Part shown: piece after piece, positions 1 to 11,960 of the stretch | Numbering within the stretch: the stretch's first letter is position 1 | Layout: every line of letters begins with the position of its first letter | Origin: Lepus europaeus | Lineage: Eukaryota; Chordata; Mammalia; Lagomorpha; Leporidae | NCBI RefSeq assembly: GCF_033115175.1 | Contig: NC_084832.1 | Span: forward strand, 10,343,342 to 10,407,341 | Direction: 5' to 3' | DNA length: 64,000 nucleotides | Notes under the pieces: model-generated | Told to the model about the DNA's origin: nothing | The model's database searches: none | Seen by the model: the letters and a program-made list of their open reading frames with translations, nothing else | Translations under genes and position numbers: made by a program

Positions 1-343
1 GCATTGGAATCCATTAGCCTTCCACTTTCTTCCTGTAAGTTCTTGTCCTAGGTGATGTGATCCAGCTTGTGTTAGTGCCTCCCTCTTTTGGATTTGGTTT
101 AATCCACTCTTGGCTTTGAATCAACTGCTAACTCCAGTATCTAGATCAACTGTGAGTCTATTTGGTATCTGGTTCTTCTTGTTATTATATAGTCTTGTCT
201 TCCTCCATGTCTAGTAGTTTATTATCATGTCTTACGTCTATAAAAATTCAAATGACACTGCATTTATTCTGTAAGAGAAGATTATCCTTTTCCCTATTAG
301 AAAAATAGCATGAATGATGGATCATCTCAGTCCCATCAGGAAC
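1..343. other. unassigned AT-rich sequence
   Basis: I recognise no gene or named repeat here. The sequence is T-rich on the plus strand and has no open frame worth reporting. It may be part of the decayed L1 material that follows further on, but nothing diagnostic is visible. Confidence 0.5.
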
Positions 344-352
344 TGAGGTGGG

Positions 353-664
353 GAGACTGGCGCCGTGGCTCTCTTGGTTAATCCTCTGCCTGCAGCGCTG
401 ACATCCCATGTGGGCGCCAGGTTCTAGTCCCGGTTGCTCCTCTTCCAGTCCAGCTCTCTGCTGTGGCCCAGGAGGGCAGTGGAGGACGGCCCAAATGCTT
501 GGGCCCCTGCACCCTCATGGAAGACCAGGAAGAAGAACCTGGCTCCTGGCTTTGGATTGGCACAGCCCCGGCCGTAGCAGCCATTTGGGGAGTAAACCAA
601 CAGAAGCACAACCTGTCTCTATGTCTCACTTTCTGTCTACAACTACCTGTCAAATAAAAAAAAA
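353..664 (+). mobile_element. CSINE (lagomorph C-repeat SINE)
   Basis: A tRNA-derived SINE read on the plus strand. Its head has Pol III A-box-like and B-box (GGTTCTAGTCC) sequence, followed by the body shared with the other copies in this window and a CTGTCAAATAAAAAAAA tail. It is flanked by a 9-bp direct repeat, TGAGGTGGG, at 344-352 and 665-673, as expected for L1-driven insertion. The CT-rich block before the tail is reduced. It is non-coding; frames through it at 378-707 are incidental. Confidence 0.93.
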
Positions 665-673
665 TGAGGTGGG

Positions 674-2040
674 TTTGAGCTGGGTTGCAATTTTAGTCTA
701 TTTTTGACTTCAGTTTTGGAGAGTGATCATCCCAGATGATGTAGAGCCAGTTCTGCACTTCAGAGGGTTTCAGTTCAGACCTATAGTTTCCATTCTTCAT
801 AGTTCAAAAGTTGGGAAATTCATTGAGTGGTCTACCAACTCTCTGTTGCCTCTCATAGTCTGGAACCTAGCAAATGCTTTATGTGTTGAAGAATCCACTT
901 GTTTCTAATTGGTCAATACACATACTCTCCCTACTAAACTTTGTTGAGTTTTTTTCTCTTAGTAGAAGTCACCAATTTGTCCATTCCCAATACTTAGCCA
1001 ATGTCTAGATTCAAAAAGGATCTACAGGGGAGAAAGATTCCTGGAATGTATTATTAACTTGACATGGTTCTCTCAATACTTTTTTATATCTACATTTTCC
1101 CTTCAATATATTCCTCACTTCTCCTGTGGGGCAATCTTTTAAAATACAAGTCTTCTTGGAACTCCCTTGGTTAAATTTCAATAACTTCCTTTTCACAGTA
1201 AGATAAAATTAGAAATTCTTAATAGTTCTTCATGACATGGCATCTTAAAATCGCTAGAGTCTCAACTCATAACCCTTGACCCTTCTTTTTTCTGTATTTC
1301 TTGACTATACCAGCCAAGCCCTGTCCTAATTCTTATTCAGAATCTTCCAAAAATTATTTTCCATTTACTTACAAAACTCTGTTCACCCCCACCTTTTCTC
1401 CTAGCAAACTTTTGTTTATTTTCAGATCCTATTTAAACATCAATTTCATAGGGAATCTTTTCTCCTCCCAATAAAGTAAATCTCAAGAAAATACAATCCT
1501 CTTTATGTTCCTGTCACAGACTTTATCATTGTTGTGACATAACAGCTGTGGAGGCATGTTTCATATTTTTTACATTTCATCAAGGCAGACATGCTGAATA
1601 TATTGTCCATCATGATTATGAACTTATTAGAGACTAGCCCTTGGTTGATTACAGAATAAGGAATACAAAGAAATAAATCAATGAATAAATATAGAAAATG
1701 TCCATTCATATGCTAAACTAAATCAAATAATGTGTGTCACATAATAGGCATTACTAGGAAAATTGATCACTCAGAGCTTTGAAAGTTTATTTATCACTCA
1801 TATCTAAAAAACCACCTTTGCTAGCAACTAAGCTTTCCATTTTAACTTGTCACCTATAATTTCAACCCTGCCACCCAACGAAACAGACTCTCTCTCCTTC
1901 TCTTCCTCCCACCCTCCGTCACACACACACAATCCCCTAGTCATACAGAGTGTAAGGACTTTTACGAACTCTCCATTCACCCCTTCAGAATACAGTTGGT
2001 GATTTCTGTCACTTCCTGTCACTGACCCCATGCATCTATC
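674..2040. other. unassigned AT-rich sequence
   Basis: No gene or identifiable repeat. A short (CA)n run lies at about 1920-1931. Open frames are at most about 70 codons and look random. Confidence 0.5.
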
Positions 2041-4092
2041 AAGGTTTCTTTACTACTTTTTGGTTTTGGCAGCTATTAGGGATCCTTTTCCTATTTCACC
2101 TGTGTAATAGCTAACTTTGTTATTGACTTTGACTCTTTGGGGTCCTATGGGCCTCCTGTACTTGGATGTCCATCTCTTTTTTTTCAGATTGGGATATTTT
2201 CAGCTTTGTTTCACTGAGTAGACTTTCTAAATATTTTCCCTCTTTCACCTTCAGCTTGTCCCTTCAGTGGTGCCCCAAAGGTCTCAGAGGCCATCTTCAT
2301 TCCTAATCTTTTTTATTTTAGTCCAACTATAATATTTTAAAAGACCTGTCATCCAAGTTCAGATATTCTTTCTTTTGCGTGAGCAAACCTATTGTTGAAG
2401 CTTTCAGCTGTCTTTTATAATGGACTTAATGAATTCATGATTTCCAATATTTCTGGTTGGTTCTTTTCTAAGATCTCTCTCTCTCTTTACTGAATTTTTA
2501 TCATTCATATAATGTATTGATTTCCTGATTTTGTTCAACTGTCTGTTTTTATTCTCTTGTATCTCTTTGAACATCTTTATAATCATTCTTTTGAATTAGC
2601 AATCAGGATTTTTGTCAATCTCCTTTTATTTGGAGTCTGTTATTATAGCATTATTCCATTCTTTTGCAGGAATCATTGCTTTCCTTGATTTTGCACCTGT
2701 CCTGTGTCTCTACATTAATATTTGTGCATCACATGCTAGTTTTTTTTTTTTTTTGACAGACAGAGTGGATAGTGAGAGAGAGAGACAGAGAGGAAGGTCT
2801 TCCTTTTGCCGTTGGTTCACCCTCCAATGGCCGCCGCTGTAGGCGCGCTGCAGCCGGTGCACCGCGCTGATCCAATGGCAGGAGCCAGGGGCTTATTCTG
2901 GTCTCCCATGGGGTGCAGGGCCCAAGCACTTGGACCATCCTCCACTGTACTCCCTAGCCACAGCAGAGAGCTGGCCTGGAAGAGGGGCAACCGGGACAGA
3001 ATCCAGTGCCCCGACTGGGACTAGAACCCGGTGTGCTGGCGCCTCAAGGCGGAGGATTAGCCTAGTGAGCCACGGCGCCTGCCCACATGCTAGTTTTTTT
3101 AAATTACATTCAATGAGTGGCTTTTAAAAAATCATTTTTATGGGCTATTTTGGCTTTATTTCCAGTTTGATGCTATTGTGTAGTTGTCATATATCTTTCT
3201 CTACAGCAATTGATTGCATTGATAGTGGAAAAAGGGGTGCACCTCTCTGACACAGGGGTACTTGGGTCTTGGTGGTGCCAATAAGCAGGTTCCAGTGTTA
3301 TTGGGGTGGTGGTCCTCAGTCCTCTATGTCTGGGTTATCAGAGAACCCGTACAGATTCTTAGAGAGGTTATTCAAGTATCTGCAATGGCAAAGGCAAGGT
3401 TGGAGTCAAGATATTTCTGATCTGAAGCTGAGCAGAGGTCTGAGAGTCCTAGTGGTGTTAGCCCCAGATTTCTATGCAATATCTTGGCACCCACCCATGT
3501 TTTGTTTCCCAGACACTTATTGTCTCTGTGATATGCTGCCTGGGTTTGGTGGAAGAATGCACTGACCAATCCTGTGACAAACTATGCCATAACAGTAAAT
3601 CAGACCTAGAAGAGTTCACAGCCTGCTAAGGCCAGCATAGCCTAGATAGGGACAAAACCCACTTTGCTGTGGGCTTCTTCCTACTGAGCTCGACTTACAG
3701 CCTGAGGTTATTGCAACCAACCACAGGTAATGGTGGCCAGCATTTATAAGTCCAATTCACTTGGGCTGTGAATTTCTACTTGGGACCACAGCAGATCCAG
3801 TGGCTTCATTTGAAAGCAATGGCCTGGGATAGGTACCTTAGTATCTACCCAGTGATGGTTTTGTCAGATTCTCAGTGCTCTACTCCCCAGTGGCTGGATT
3901 CTCATTTCATGCTGTGTACACACAGTTGTGGGAACTATGGAAAAGCAGTCCCTGGTTCTCTGAGCTGAGTATAAGCTGGATTTCACTTGCATGTCACAGT
4001 GTCAGCTATCCTGCAGATGTACAGTAAGCCTGTTAGAGACTCCTGGTGATGTAGGCTGAAACATTTGCTCACCCTACTGGGGTGGAGGACTC
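2041..4092 (-). mobile_element. old L1 5' region with ORF1 fragment
   Basis: Read on the minus strand, the frame at 2404-2586 looks like the coiled-coil part of an L1 ORF1 protein. It is rich in K, E, N, Q and I, with an ENKNRQLNKIRKS-type stretch. Sequence at higher coordinates, about 3100-4090, is more GC-balanced and would be the matching 5' UTR. A younger CSINE interrupts it at 2740-3083. The ORF1 call is by resemblance; the 5' UTR call is inferred from position, and the limits are uncertain. Confidence 0.45.
2740..3083 (-). mobile_element. CSINE, young type
   Basis: Complete CSINE on the minus strand: T-run, GACAGACAGAG, GA-rich block, body and a GGACTAGAACC reverse B box, ending in the GGCGCC head. 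The TSD CACATGCTAG plus T-run is at 2730-2739 and 3084-3093. The perfect TSD and near-consensus body suggest a recent insertion into the L1 relic around it. Confidence 0.95.
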
Positions 4093-4734
4093 TTTTTTTA
4101 TGGTATATTACCTGTATAAAATAGAAGATGAGGAATGTCTAGTTTTATTGTACACTTGAAAAATCTCAAAAAGTAGAATTTTCAAGTGTTATTTCCATAA
4201 AAACAGTAAGAATGTGATGTAATGTATATTAATTAGCTCAATTTAGATATTCCAGGATGTATTTCAAAGGATCATATTGTTTACCATATATTTGCATAAT
4301 TTACATTTGTCAATGAAAATTATAAACTTCCTGATGAGGATTCTATGCTTCCAGCACTTATTTTGGAACCTTCTCTAGCATTACTCTACCATAATTTCTC
4401 TCCATTTTCTAATGGTCATCATGTTACAAGAACTCCATGTCTTTTTTCTTTTTTTCTGCGAGTCTAGTCCCCACTAACACTTCTCTTGAATTTCTATTAG
4501 TTTCTGGTCAATAGAAGATATATATCTATTGACCTATTGTATTTTTTCCAAAAAGCCATCCTAACTACCAGCTGCACAACCCCTTATATTATGTAAAATA
4601 ATTAGATTCTTATTAATCCCAAACTCCTGTTTCTATACCATTTTCTGGATAGCACTTTGTAAACAAAATACTTATTAAAGTATTTCCCATGTATTTACCC
4701 TTTCCCCCAAAATGTGAGCTCCTACCACCATCAA
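4093..4734. other. unassigned AT-rich sequence
   Basis: No gene or named repeat recognised between the two L1 relics. Confidence 0.45.
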
Positions 4735-5851
4735 CATTTTTTCTTTAATTGTGATTTACATGTAATACTGGTATAATTTAGTGGAGCATAGTGTAATACC
4801 TCAACACATTTATAGCTAGAGCTGATTAAATATGTAATTAGCATTCCCATTTCCTTATCATTTCTTTATATTTCAGTTGAAAGAGAACTTTCAATATCTT
4901 CTCTTCTAGTTTGTCAGAATGTATATATTTTCTATAACATGTAACACCATACTATGCTGTGGAACACTAGAGCTTATCCCTTCTATCTGTTTTAGCTAGT
5001 ATCCAGTCTTCCTCCATCCACCCTCCTTCAATCCCTCCCATGCTTCCCAGCTTCTTTTATGCACCATTCTACCTTCAAATTGCTATTTTTTGCTTCTACA
5101 TATGAGAGAGAACATGTGGTATTTGTTTGTGTCTGACTTATTTCGTTTAACATAAGGTCTTCCAGTTTCATCCATGTTGCTGTAGATGACAGAATTTCAT
5201 TCTTTTTAATGTTTTAATAACATTGCATTGTGTATGTATACTGTATTTTCTTTCATTTGTCAACAGACCCCTTGATTGATTCTGTATCTTGGATATTGTA
5301 AATAGTACTGCAATGCAGAGGGAAATGCAGGAATTTTCATTGGATATATACTAAGAAGTAGGATAGCTGGATCATATGGTGGGTCTATTTTTAGTTGTTT
5401 CTTTTTCTTTTTTTTTTTTTTTGAGGAAACTACATACCATTTTCCATAATGATTGTGCTAATTTATATGCATGCCAAAAGTGTATAAAGGATTCTATTTC
5501 TCCATATCATCACTTGTTTTTTGACTCACTGATAATAGCCATTCTACCAGGGGTGAGATGATAACTCATTATGGTTTTGATTTGCCTAATGATACTAATT
5601 ATTTGTCATGTATTTATTGACCATTTGTAGTTCTCCATTTGAGACATGTTGATTCAGATAATTTGTCCATTTTTAAAATTGGATCTTTTTTGAGATTTTG
5701 AGTTCATTCTGTATTCTGAATATTACTCGTTTAGCAGATGAACAATTTGAAAGCATTTCACCAATTCTATTGGTTGTATTTTCACTCTGTTGACTATTTC
5801 CTTTGCTGTGGGAAGTGTACTAGTTTGATACAATCTCAGTTGTTTCTGCTT

Positions 5852-5890
5852 TTTTAAAAAATTGTATTTTTATTGACACATATATGTGCG

Positions 5891-5925
<35 letters not shown>

Positions 5926-6176
5926 GTTTTCAATCTACTGGCTCATTCCCCAAGTACACACAATAGCTAGGGATGTGCCAGGCTGAAGCCAGAAGCCCAG
6001 AGTTCAATCTAGGTCTCCCAGATGAGTGGTAGGGACCCAAGTATTTGAACCATAACTTGCTGCCTCCTAGGGTCTGCACCTATAGAAGCAGGAATTGCAA
6101 ACAGAGCTGGGACTTGAATCCAGGCACTCTAATATGAGATGTGCACATCCCAGTCACTGTACAAAATACCTGCCTC
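5852..6176 (-). mobile_element. old CSINE-type SINE in L1
   Basis: Diverged lagomorph tRNA-SINE on the minus strand. It has a T-rich start, a (CA)(GA) block at 5888-5925, then the GAAGCCAGAAGCC / GTCTCCCA / CCCAAGTA body blocks typical of the older subfamily. An imperfect TSD, TGTTTCTGCTT versus TGTTTTTGCTT, is at 5841-5851 and 6177-6187. Confidence 0.8.
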
Positions 6177-6235
6177 TGTTTTTGCTTATGTTTCTTTTAA
6201 GATTCTTATCCATAAAATCAATTGAAAACATCATT

Positions 6236-6602
6236 GGCCAGTGCAACAGCTCACTAGGCTAATCCTCTGCCTGCGGCGCTGGCACCCTGGGTTCTAGTCC
6301 TGGTTGGGGTGCTGGATTCTGTCCCGGTTGCTCCTCTTCCAGCCCAGCTCTCTGCTGTATCCAGGGAGTGCAGTGGAGGATGGCCCAAGTGCTTGGGCTC
6401 TGCACCCGCATGGGAGACCAGGAGGAAGCACCTGGTTCCTGGCTTTGGATCAGTGCAGCACACTGGCCTCAACGCACTGGCTATAGCTGCCACTTGGGGG
6501 GTGAGCCAACGGAAAAAGGAAGACCTTTCTCTCTCTCTGTCTCTCTCTCTCTTTCTCTATCTCTCTCTCTCTCTAACTCTGCCTGTCAAAAAAAAAAAGA
6601 TA
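6236..6602 (+). mobile_element. CSINE in L1
   Basis: Plus-strand CSINE inserted in the minus-strand L1. It has the head GGCCAGTGCAACAGCTCACTAGG, B box GGTTCTAGTCC, body, expanded (CT)n at about 6527-6574 and a CTGTCAAAA tail. The TSD is approximately GAAAACATCATT (6224-6235), matching AAAAAATCATT after the tail. Confidence 0.92.
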
Positions 6603-6648
6603 AAAAAAATCATTAATGTTTTGAAGCATTTCCTCTATATTTTCTTCT

Positions 6649-7025
6649 AAACTTTTATTTATTTTGATTTTACTTGAAAGAGACAGAGGAGAGAAAGATA
6701 AGGAGGTTAGTAGGGAGGAGGAGAGGGGGAGAAGGAGGGGGAGAGGTGAAGGGAGAGAGAGAGATCTCTAACCTGCTGGCTTACTCACCAAATGCCTACA
6801 ATATCCAGGTCTGGACCCGGCCAAAGCCAGGAGCATAAAACTCATTCTATATCTCCCATGTTGGTTGTAGAAACCCAAGTATTGGAGCCACCATGTGCTG
6901 CCTTCCAGGATGCACATTAACAGCAAACTCAGTTGTAAGTGACTATCAGAGATTTGAGGTAGGCACTCCATTAAGGGATGTGGGAATCTCAAGTGGCAGC
7001 TTATCTACTGCACAAAATGCCTGAC
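6649..7025 (-). mobile_element. old CSINE-type SINE with long purine block
   Basis: Diverged SINE on the minus strand. The GA-rich segment is enlarged to roughly 90 bp of nearly pure purine (about 6678-6765). The body retains GCCAGGAGC, TCTCCCA and CCCAAGTA blocks. An imperfect TSD is suggested by similar C/T-rich sequence ending TTCTTCT before and TCTTCT after the element. Confidence 0.75.
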
Positions 7026-7751
7026 TTTTCCCTATGTTCTCTTCTGGTAGTCATAGTTTTATATCTCGATGTCTTGTATTTAGACATTTGATCCATTTTG
7101 AGTTGATTTTTACATAGGTTAAGTAGCAGGGAACAAGTTTGAATTTTAAACATGTGGATATTCAGTTTTCCTAGCACTGTGTATTGAAGAGGCTGTCCTT
7201 TCTCCAATGTATGTTTTTTTGCACTTTCATTGAGATTCTGTTGGTTGGAGATACCTTGTTTGTTTCAGGAATCTCTATTCTGTTTCATTGGCTTATTTCA
7301 TTTTTAGGCTGTTTTGGTTACTACCGCTCTGCAGTATACATTGAAACTAGGTATTGTAGTGCCTCTAGCTATTTTGTTGTTATTCAAGATTACTTTTGCT
7401 ATTTAAGTCTTTTGTGCTTCTAGATGAATTTTTAGGGTTGATTTTTCTATTTCTGTGAAGAATGCTGTTAGTGTTTTAATGGGGATTACATTCAATCTGT
7501 AAAGTGCTTTGGGTAGTACCAACATTTTAACAATGTTAATTCTTCCAATCCATGAACATGGGATACCTTTTTATTTTTTGATGCCCTTTTTAATTTCTCT
7601 CCTCAGTGTTCTGTCATTTTTGCTATAGTGTTTTTCACATACTTCATTAAACTTAACCCTAAGAATTTTAGTGCTTTTTTTGTTGTGAACAGGATTGCTT
7701 TTATGATTTCTTTCTCAGGTAGTTTGCTATTGTATAAAATTGCAACTAAAT

Positions 7752-8034
7752 TTTAAAAGATTTAAAATTTCATTTATTTGGGAGATGGAACTCCTATCCA
7801 CTTTACTTCCCAAATGCCCACATTGACTAGGGCCAGGCTGGTGCCAAAACTTGGGAGCAAGGAACTCAATCTAGGTCTTCTATTTGGATGACAGAAATCC
7901 AATTATTTAAGCCATCACTGCAGCCTTCCAGGATCAGCATTAGAAAGAATCAGGAGTTAGGAGCTGGTACTGGTAATTGAACACACATACTCTGATATAG
8001 GATACAGGCATTTTAAATACTGGGGTAAATGCCA
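7752..8034 (-). mobile_element. old CSINE-type SINE in L1
   Basis: Diverged minus-strand SINE. It starts with A/T-rich TTTAAAATTTCATTTATTTGGGAGA, then SINE blocks including a CTTGGGAGCAAGGAACTCAATCT-like body, and ends just before L1 sequence resumes. Confidence 0.7.
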
Positions 8035-8251
8035 AGTCCTGTACTTTCAAAAAACTTTTAGTTTCTATTTAATTTATTTCTAAGTCTTTGCAATACATCA
8101 TTGGATTGTTTTATTTGAAATCTGTCTGATGTAGGTGCTTATTGCTAAAAACTTCCCTCAACATTGCTTTTGCTATGTCATGTAGGTTTTGGTATTATGT
8201 GTTTCAATTTTAATTTGTTTCAAGAATGTTTTTCCTTTCCCTTTTGATTTT

Positions 8252-8626
8252 TCTTTTCTTAACTTTTATTTAATAGATATAAATTTCCAAAGTACAACTT
8301 TTGGATTTAGTGGCCTTTTCCCCCCCATAACCTCCCTCCCTCCCACAACCATCCCATCTCCCACTCCATCTTCCATCCCATTCACAGAGATTCGTTTTCA
8401 ATTATGTTTGTATACAGAAGACCAATTTAGTATATACTAAGTAAAGATTTCAACAATTTGCATCCTCACAGAAACACAAAGTATAAAGTACTGTTTGAAT
8501 ACTAGTTATACCATTAATTCACATGGTATAACACATTAACAACAGAGATCCTACATGAGGAGTAAGTGCACAGTGACTTCTGTTGTTGATTTAACAATTG
8601 ACACTCTTATTTATGAGGTCAGTTAA
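8252..8626 (-). mobile_element. L1 3' end (rabbit-type), 5' truncated
   Basis: Minus-strand rabbit-type L1 3' UTR: AACTTTTATTTAATAGATATAAATT tail, C-rich antisense of the G tract, and the TATACAGAAGACCAATTTAG block. Truncation at about 8626 leaves only around 370 bp. It is diverged from the copies at 14 and 17 kb, so it is somewhat older. It sits inside the older L1. Confidence 0.88.
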
Positions 8627-8985
8627 TGTTTTTTCTTAAGTAAGTATAGCTATTCTAACATATATTTATTTCCATTTGCTTGAACTTTTTCCATCTTTTC
8701 ACATTTAGTCTGTGTATGCCTTTACTGGGGATGTGAGTTTCTTGTAAGTAGCATTTCATTAGGTCTTCCTTTTTTCCTCCCATTCAGACAGTTTAATTTT
8801 TGAATTGAAGAATATATTGTGTTTATATCCAAGGTTATGATTGGTAAATAGAGGCTTATTTCTGTCATTTTCTTAAATTTCTCCCTTTTTGTGTCTACTA
8901 TCCTTGTTCTTCCTATCTTATTGTTCATCACTCTGCAAACATTCACTCTTGGAATTGGAAGAGAATGGCAATTTAAAAAATAGTG

Positions 8986-10039
8986 CCCACCCATTCTTAT
9001 ACCCCACACATTGTTTGGTGGGAGGGGTAGTACACATGATAAGAAAAGAAAAACAATTTCTTCCTGGATCAATTGAGGTGTCTTAGTTGGTGCAATGTCC
9101 TTGGTACAGTGTCTTGTCTTGAGAGAGGGGACTCCTGAAAGTCACAGTAGAAGACAACTGCAGGCACTGAGGTAGCCTACCTAGTTAGGACTTTATAGAC
9201 ATCCTAAAACTATTCAGAATACATTTTAAAATCTGGATTTAAGGAGAGAAAGAAATGCTACGCTTAACAAGTTAATGGAGAGTACTTATTTAGAATTATA
9301 CATGAGATAGGTACTCCACTGTGATTTGCATAAATAGTTGGGGAGACTGTAAAAGACTAACTGCAGAACCTGAGATGACAAGGGAGAAGAGTAAGATTTC
9401 TAGAGAACCCCGGAGATCGCACATTGATGGCCTCAGGCAAAAGCGAGCTTCTTTAATGAATTTCAGAGGCAGATTGTGGTTGTTTCTAACTCAGGGAAAT
9501 AATCAGATGGGTACATTTTGAATTTTTTAATACTGATTTCCTATAAAATTCAAGGATAATGCATTAATTATACCTGATAGAAGTAACTTGTAGGTCATTT
9601 TTATTGATTTCTCAAGTTTTTGAAAAGCAATTACATTTACTATGATGCCTTCAAGCCTCAAAAAATATTAAAGACTGACAATTGGGAGCATTCATGTAAA
9701 ATTAAATGAATCAATAAATTCAATCTTACACTTGAGAATTTGGTAAAAGAAAAATTAGTTGGCATTAAAAGCATTCTATAATTTCAAACTTTTTTTAGAA
9801 AGCTATATCCTATGTGAATTTTTGTGGAAAAATATAAAAATCACAGATATATAGGAATTCCTTTGCCTTGATTCAGGATTGAATATGGGAAATATTAGAC
9901 GTGTTGACTCTTTTATGGCAAAAGGTATGCATTTTGAGTAATATTGCCTACTCTTATTTCTGTCTTACTACCATTTTATGAGCTAAAATTAAATAATTTC
10001 AACTAAGTAAATAAAGACCACAACTGCCATCCAGTTTGA
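8986..10039. other. unassigned sequence
   Basis: No gene or clear repeat. The frames at 8889-9086 and 9321-9521 are short and have no recognisable domain. Confidence 0.45.
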
Positions 10040-10225
10040 TAATCATGTCATGTATGCCTATTGGACACTATTGAGATGTGGCTAATTGAAACTGAGATGT
10101 GCTGTGAGTATGAAATACTCACCAGGCTTCGATGAAGTGATACGAAAATGTCAAATATCTTATCAATTATCCATTCATATTGATTGTACATTAAAATATA
10201 TTTCATATGTGGAGCTGAATAAAAT
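10040..10225. mobile_element. ancient DNA-transposon-like remnant
   Basis: The blocks TATTGGACACTATTGAGATGTGGCTA and GAGATGTGCTGTGAGTATGAAATAC resemble a widespread mammalian non-autonomous element, probably a hAT type with a typical ACATGTGGCTA motif. Identification is from remembered consensus and could be wrong in detail. Confidence 0.45.
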
Positions 10226-10800
10226 ATATTACTGAGAGGCAGGTGTTCAGCTATGTGGCTTAGATACCACTTAGGATGCCACATCCCATATAGAAATTCC
10301 TGATTTGATTTATTTAAAAATTTTTATTACTATAAAGAGAACTAATTTCATGTATTTCATAAGTACAGTTCCAAAATAGCCATGTTTTCCCTTCCTTCCC
10401 CTCACCCTCCCTCAATTCTCCTTCTGCCTTCATTTCTATTTTTTAATTCTTTAATTATAGCAAAGTCATAATTTCAATCCATTCCATAATCACAGGCTTA
10501 ATGCACCACTAACTACAATATTCAACAAGTAAAAAGTAGAAAAACCACAGTTCCACAGCAGTATAGCCCTGATTGGATTTCAACTCTGCTTTCAATCCTG
10601 CTTCCTCCTAATACACCCTGGGAGGCAGAAGATGATGACTCAAGAACTTGGATCTCTACCACTGTGGTGGAGACACAGATTGAGTTCTGGGCTCTTATAT
10701 TTGGTCTGGTCTGGCCTTGGCTCTTGCAGGCATTTGAAGGAGTGAATCATTATATGGAAGATCTTTCTTTCTTTGTCTCTCTGCCTTTCAAATAATATGA
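10226..10800 (+). mobile_element. old CSINE split by an L1 end
   Basis: Two plus-strand SINE parts: the head at about 10226-10298 (CAGGTGTTCAGCTATGTGGCTTAGA, GGATGCCACATCCCATA) and the body plus tail at 10581-10800 (CCTGGGAGGCAGAAGATG, TTTCTTTGTCTCTCTGCCTTTCAAATAA). They are separated by the L1 fragment at 10313-10567. The parts join in correct order, so the L1 inserted after the SINE. Confidence 0.75.
10313..10567 (-). mobile_element. older rabbit-type L1 3' end inside a SINE
   Basis: Minus-strand L1 tail of an older subfamily: TTTTTATTACTATAAAGAGAAC, ATGTATTTCATAAGTACAG, antisense C-rich block at 10390-10432. The TSD CCTGATTTGATTT (10299-10311) versus CCTGATTGGATTT (10568-10580) differs at one base. 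Confidence 0.75.
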
Positions 10801-10875
10801 AAATAAGTTATATATACATATATAATGGATTATTTTCACTGATTTATTTTTGTGACCATGACTACATGATAATTT

Positions 10876-11208
10876 TTTTTTATTTATTTTTTGACAGGCA
10901 GAGTGGATAGTGAGAGAGAGACAGAGAGAAAGGTCTTCCTTTTTGCCGTTGGTTCACCCTCCAATGGCTGCTGCGGCCAGCGCACTGTGCTGATCCAAAG
11001 CCAGGAGCCAGGTACTTCTCCTGGTCTCCCATGCGGGTGCAGGGCCCAAGGACTTGGGCCATCCTCCACCGCCTTCCCGGGCCACAGCAGAAAGCTGGCC
11101 TGGAAGAGGGGCAACCGGGATAGAATCCGGCGTCCCAACCAGGACTAGAACCCGGTGTGCCGGCGCCGCAAGGCGGAGGATTAGCCTGTTAAGCCACGGC
11201 GCCGGCCT
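10876..11208 (-). mobile_element. CSINE, young type
   Basis: Complete minus-strand CSINE with near-consensus body and GGCGCCGGCC head. The perfect 13-bp TSD TACATGATAATTT is at 10863-10875 and 11209-11221. Confidence 0.95.
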
Positions 11209-11221
11209 TACATGATAATTT

Positions 11222-11960
11222 AAAGCAAGTTAGTGGCTTCTGTTGTATTTGTTGCCTAAAAAAGGCTGCCTCAAAGAATACCAAATGGTTTAAACATTAT
11301 TAGAAATAGAAGGACACAGCCGGCAGGCATGGCCCATGCACCATAGCATCTGTGGTCCTTCTGTCTCCATTGTTGGATTATTCTCACCCAAGCTGTCGCC
11401 GTGATTTTCTCCCAGATTTCCAGAAAGTATCAGGAATGGATAGGTTTCACACCAGTCCAATAGACCTGACCAAGAATCCTTTGAGGACAGTGAGCAGCCC
11501 CTGCTGAGGCTGCTTTCAACCTTCAACAACTTCAAGGCACCATGGTCTGAGTGCAGTCCCAAGATGGTAGTGACTCTGTGGACCCAGAAAGCCTGTGCAG
11601 AGGGAAACAGTCTCAACTTCTACCATCACCTCCAAAGTTGGCCTGTTAGCTCCCTAAGGATTTCTGTCTCCAGGTTCCCTCCCTTCTAATCTATCCTCCA
11701 CACTTGCCTAGAATTATTTTTTTATCTTAACAACTCTGCCTAAAATTCTTTTATTGCTTTTCCTTTAGAGTATATGATTTATAGAACACAATGATTAAAA
11801 AATCCACGTGGTAATTATTCCTTGTTGAGAAATATTCTATTTGCACAGGATTGGCCAAGATTTTATAAAGATTTTGAGTAGTAAATACACAGAAAGGACA
11901 AGATTTTAGTCATAATCACTATGAAGAAATGTTAGAGTTTGGGTCATCACAATGGAATTT
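11222..11960. other. unassigned; 108-codon minus frame
   Basis: A minus-strand frame of 108 codons runs from 11616 down to 11290. Its composition is not low-complexity, but I see no domain or motif, no upstream promoter-like sequence and no splice context that would make it a gene. It could be part of an unrecognised retrocopy or an old repeat. Confidence 0.3.

Larger units (their letters stand above)
4735..8985 (-). mobile_element. old L1, minus strand, with nested inserts
   Basis: Reverse complement of an ancient mammalian L1 (L1MA/MB-like). The 3' UTR is at about 4735-4900. ORF2 C-terminal sequence follows (the CTATAGTATTCCATTG- and TTTGTCCATTTTT-like blocks of L1 antisense), then mid-ORF2 at 7020-7750. 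Antisense of the endonuclease N-terminus lies at about 8720-8870, where the minus strand reads a degraded LNVNGLN..IKRHR..ETH-like segment. It is interrupted at 5852-6176, 6236-6602, 6649-7025, 7752-8034 and 8252-8626. Stops and indels throughout make it a dead relic. Confidence 0.85.

Noticed and set aside
4735..8985. Clustered direct repeats resembling an array
   Set aside because: They are independent SINE copies with their own TSDs and differing ages, not regularly spaced. No CRISPR or satellite structure.
8722..9072. 116-codon minus-strand frame
   Set aside because: Its C-terminal half is a degraded L1 ORF2 endonuclease start; the N-terminal half is unrelated flank.
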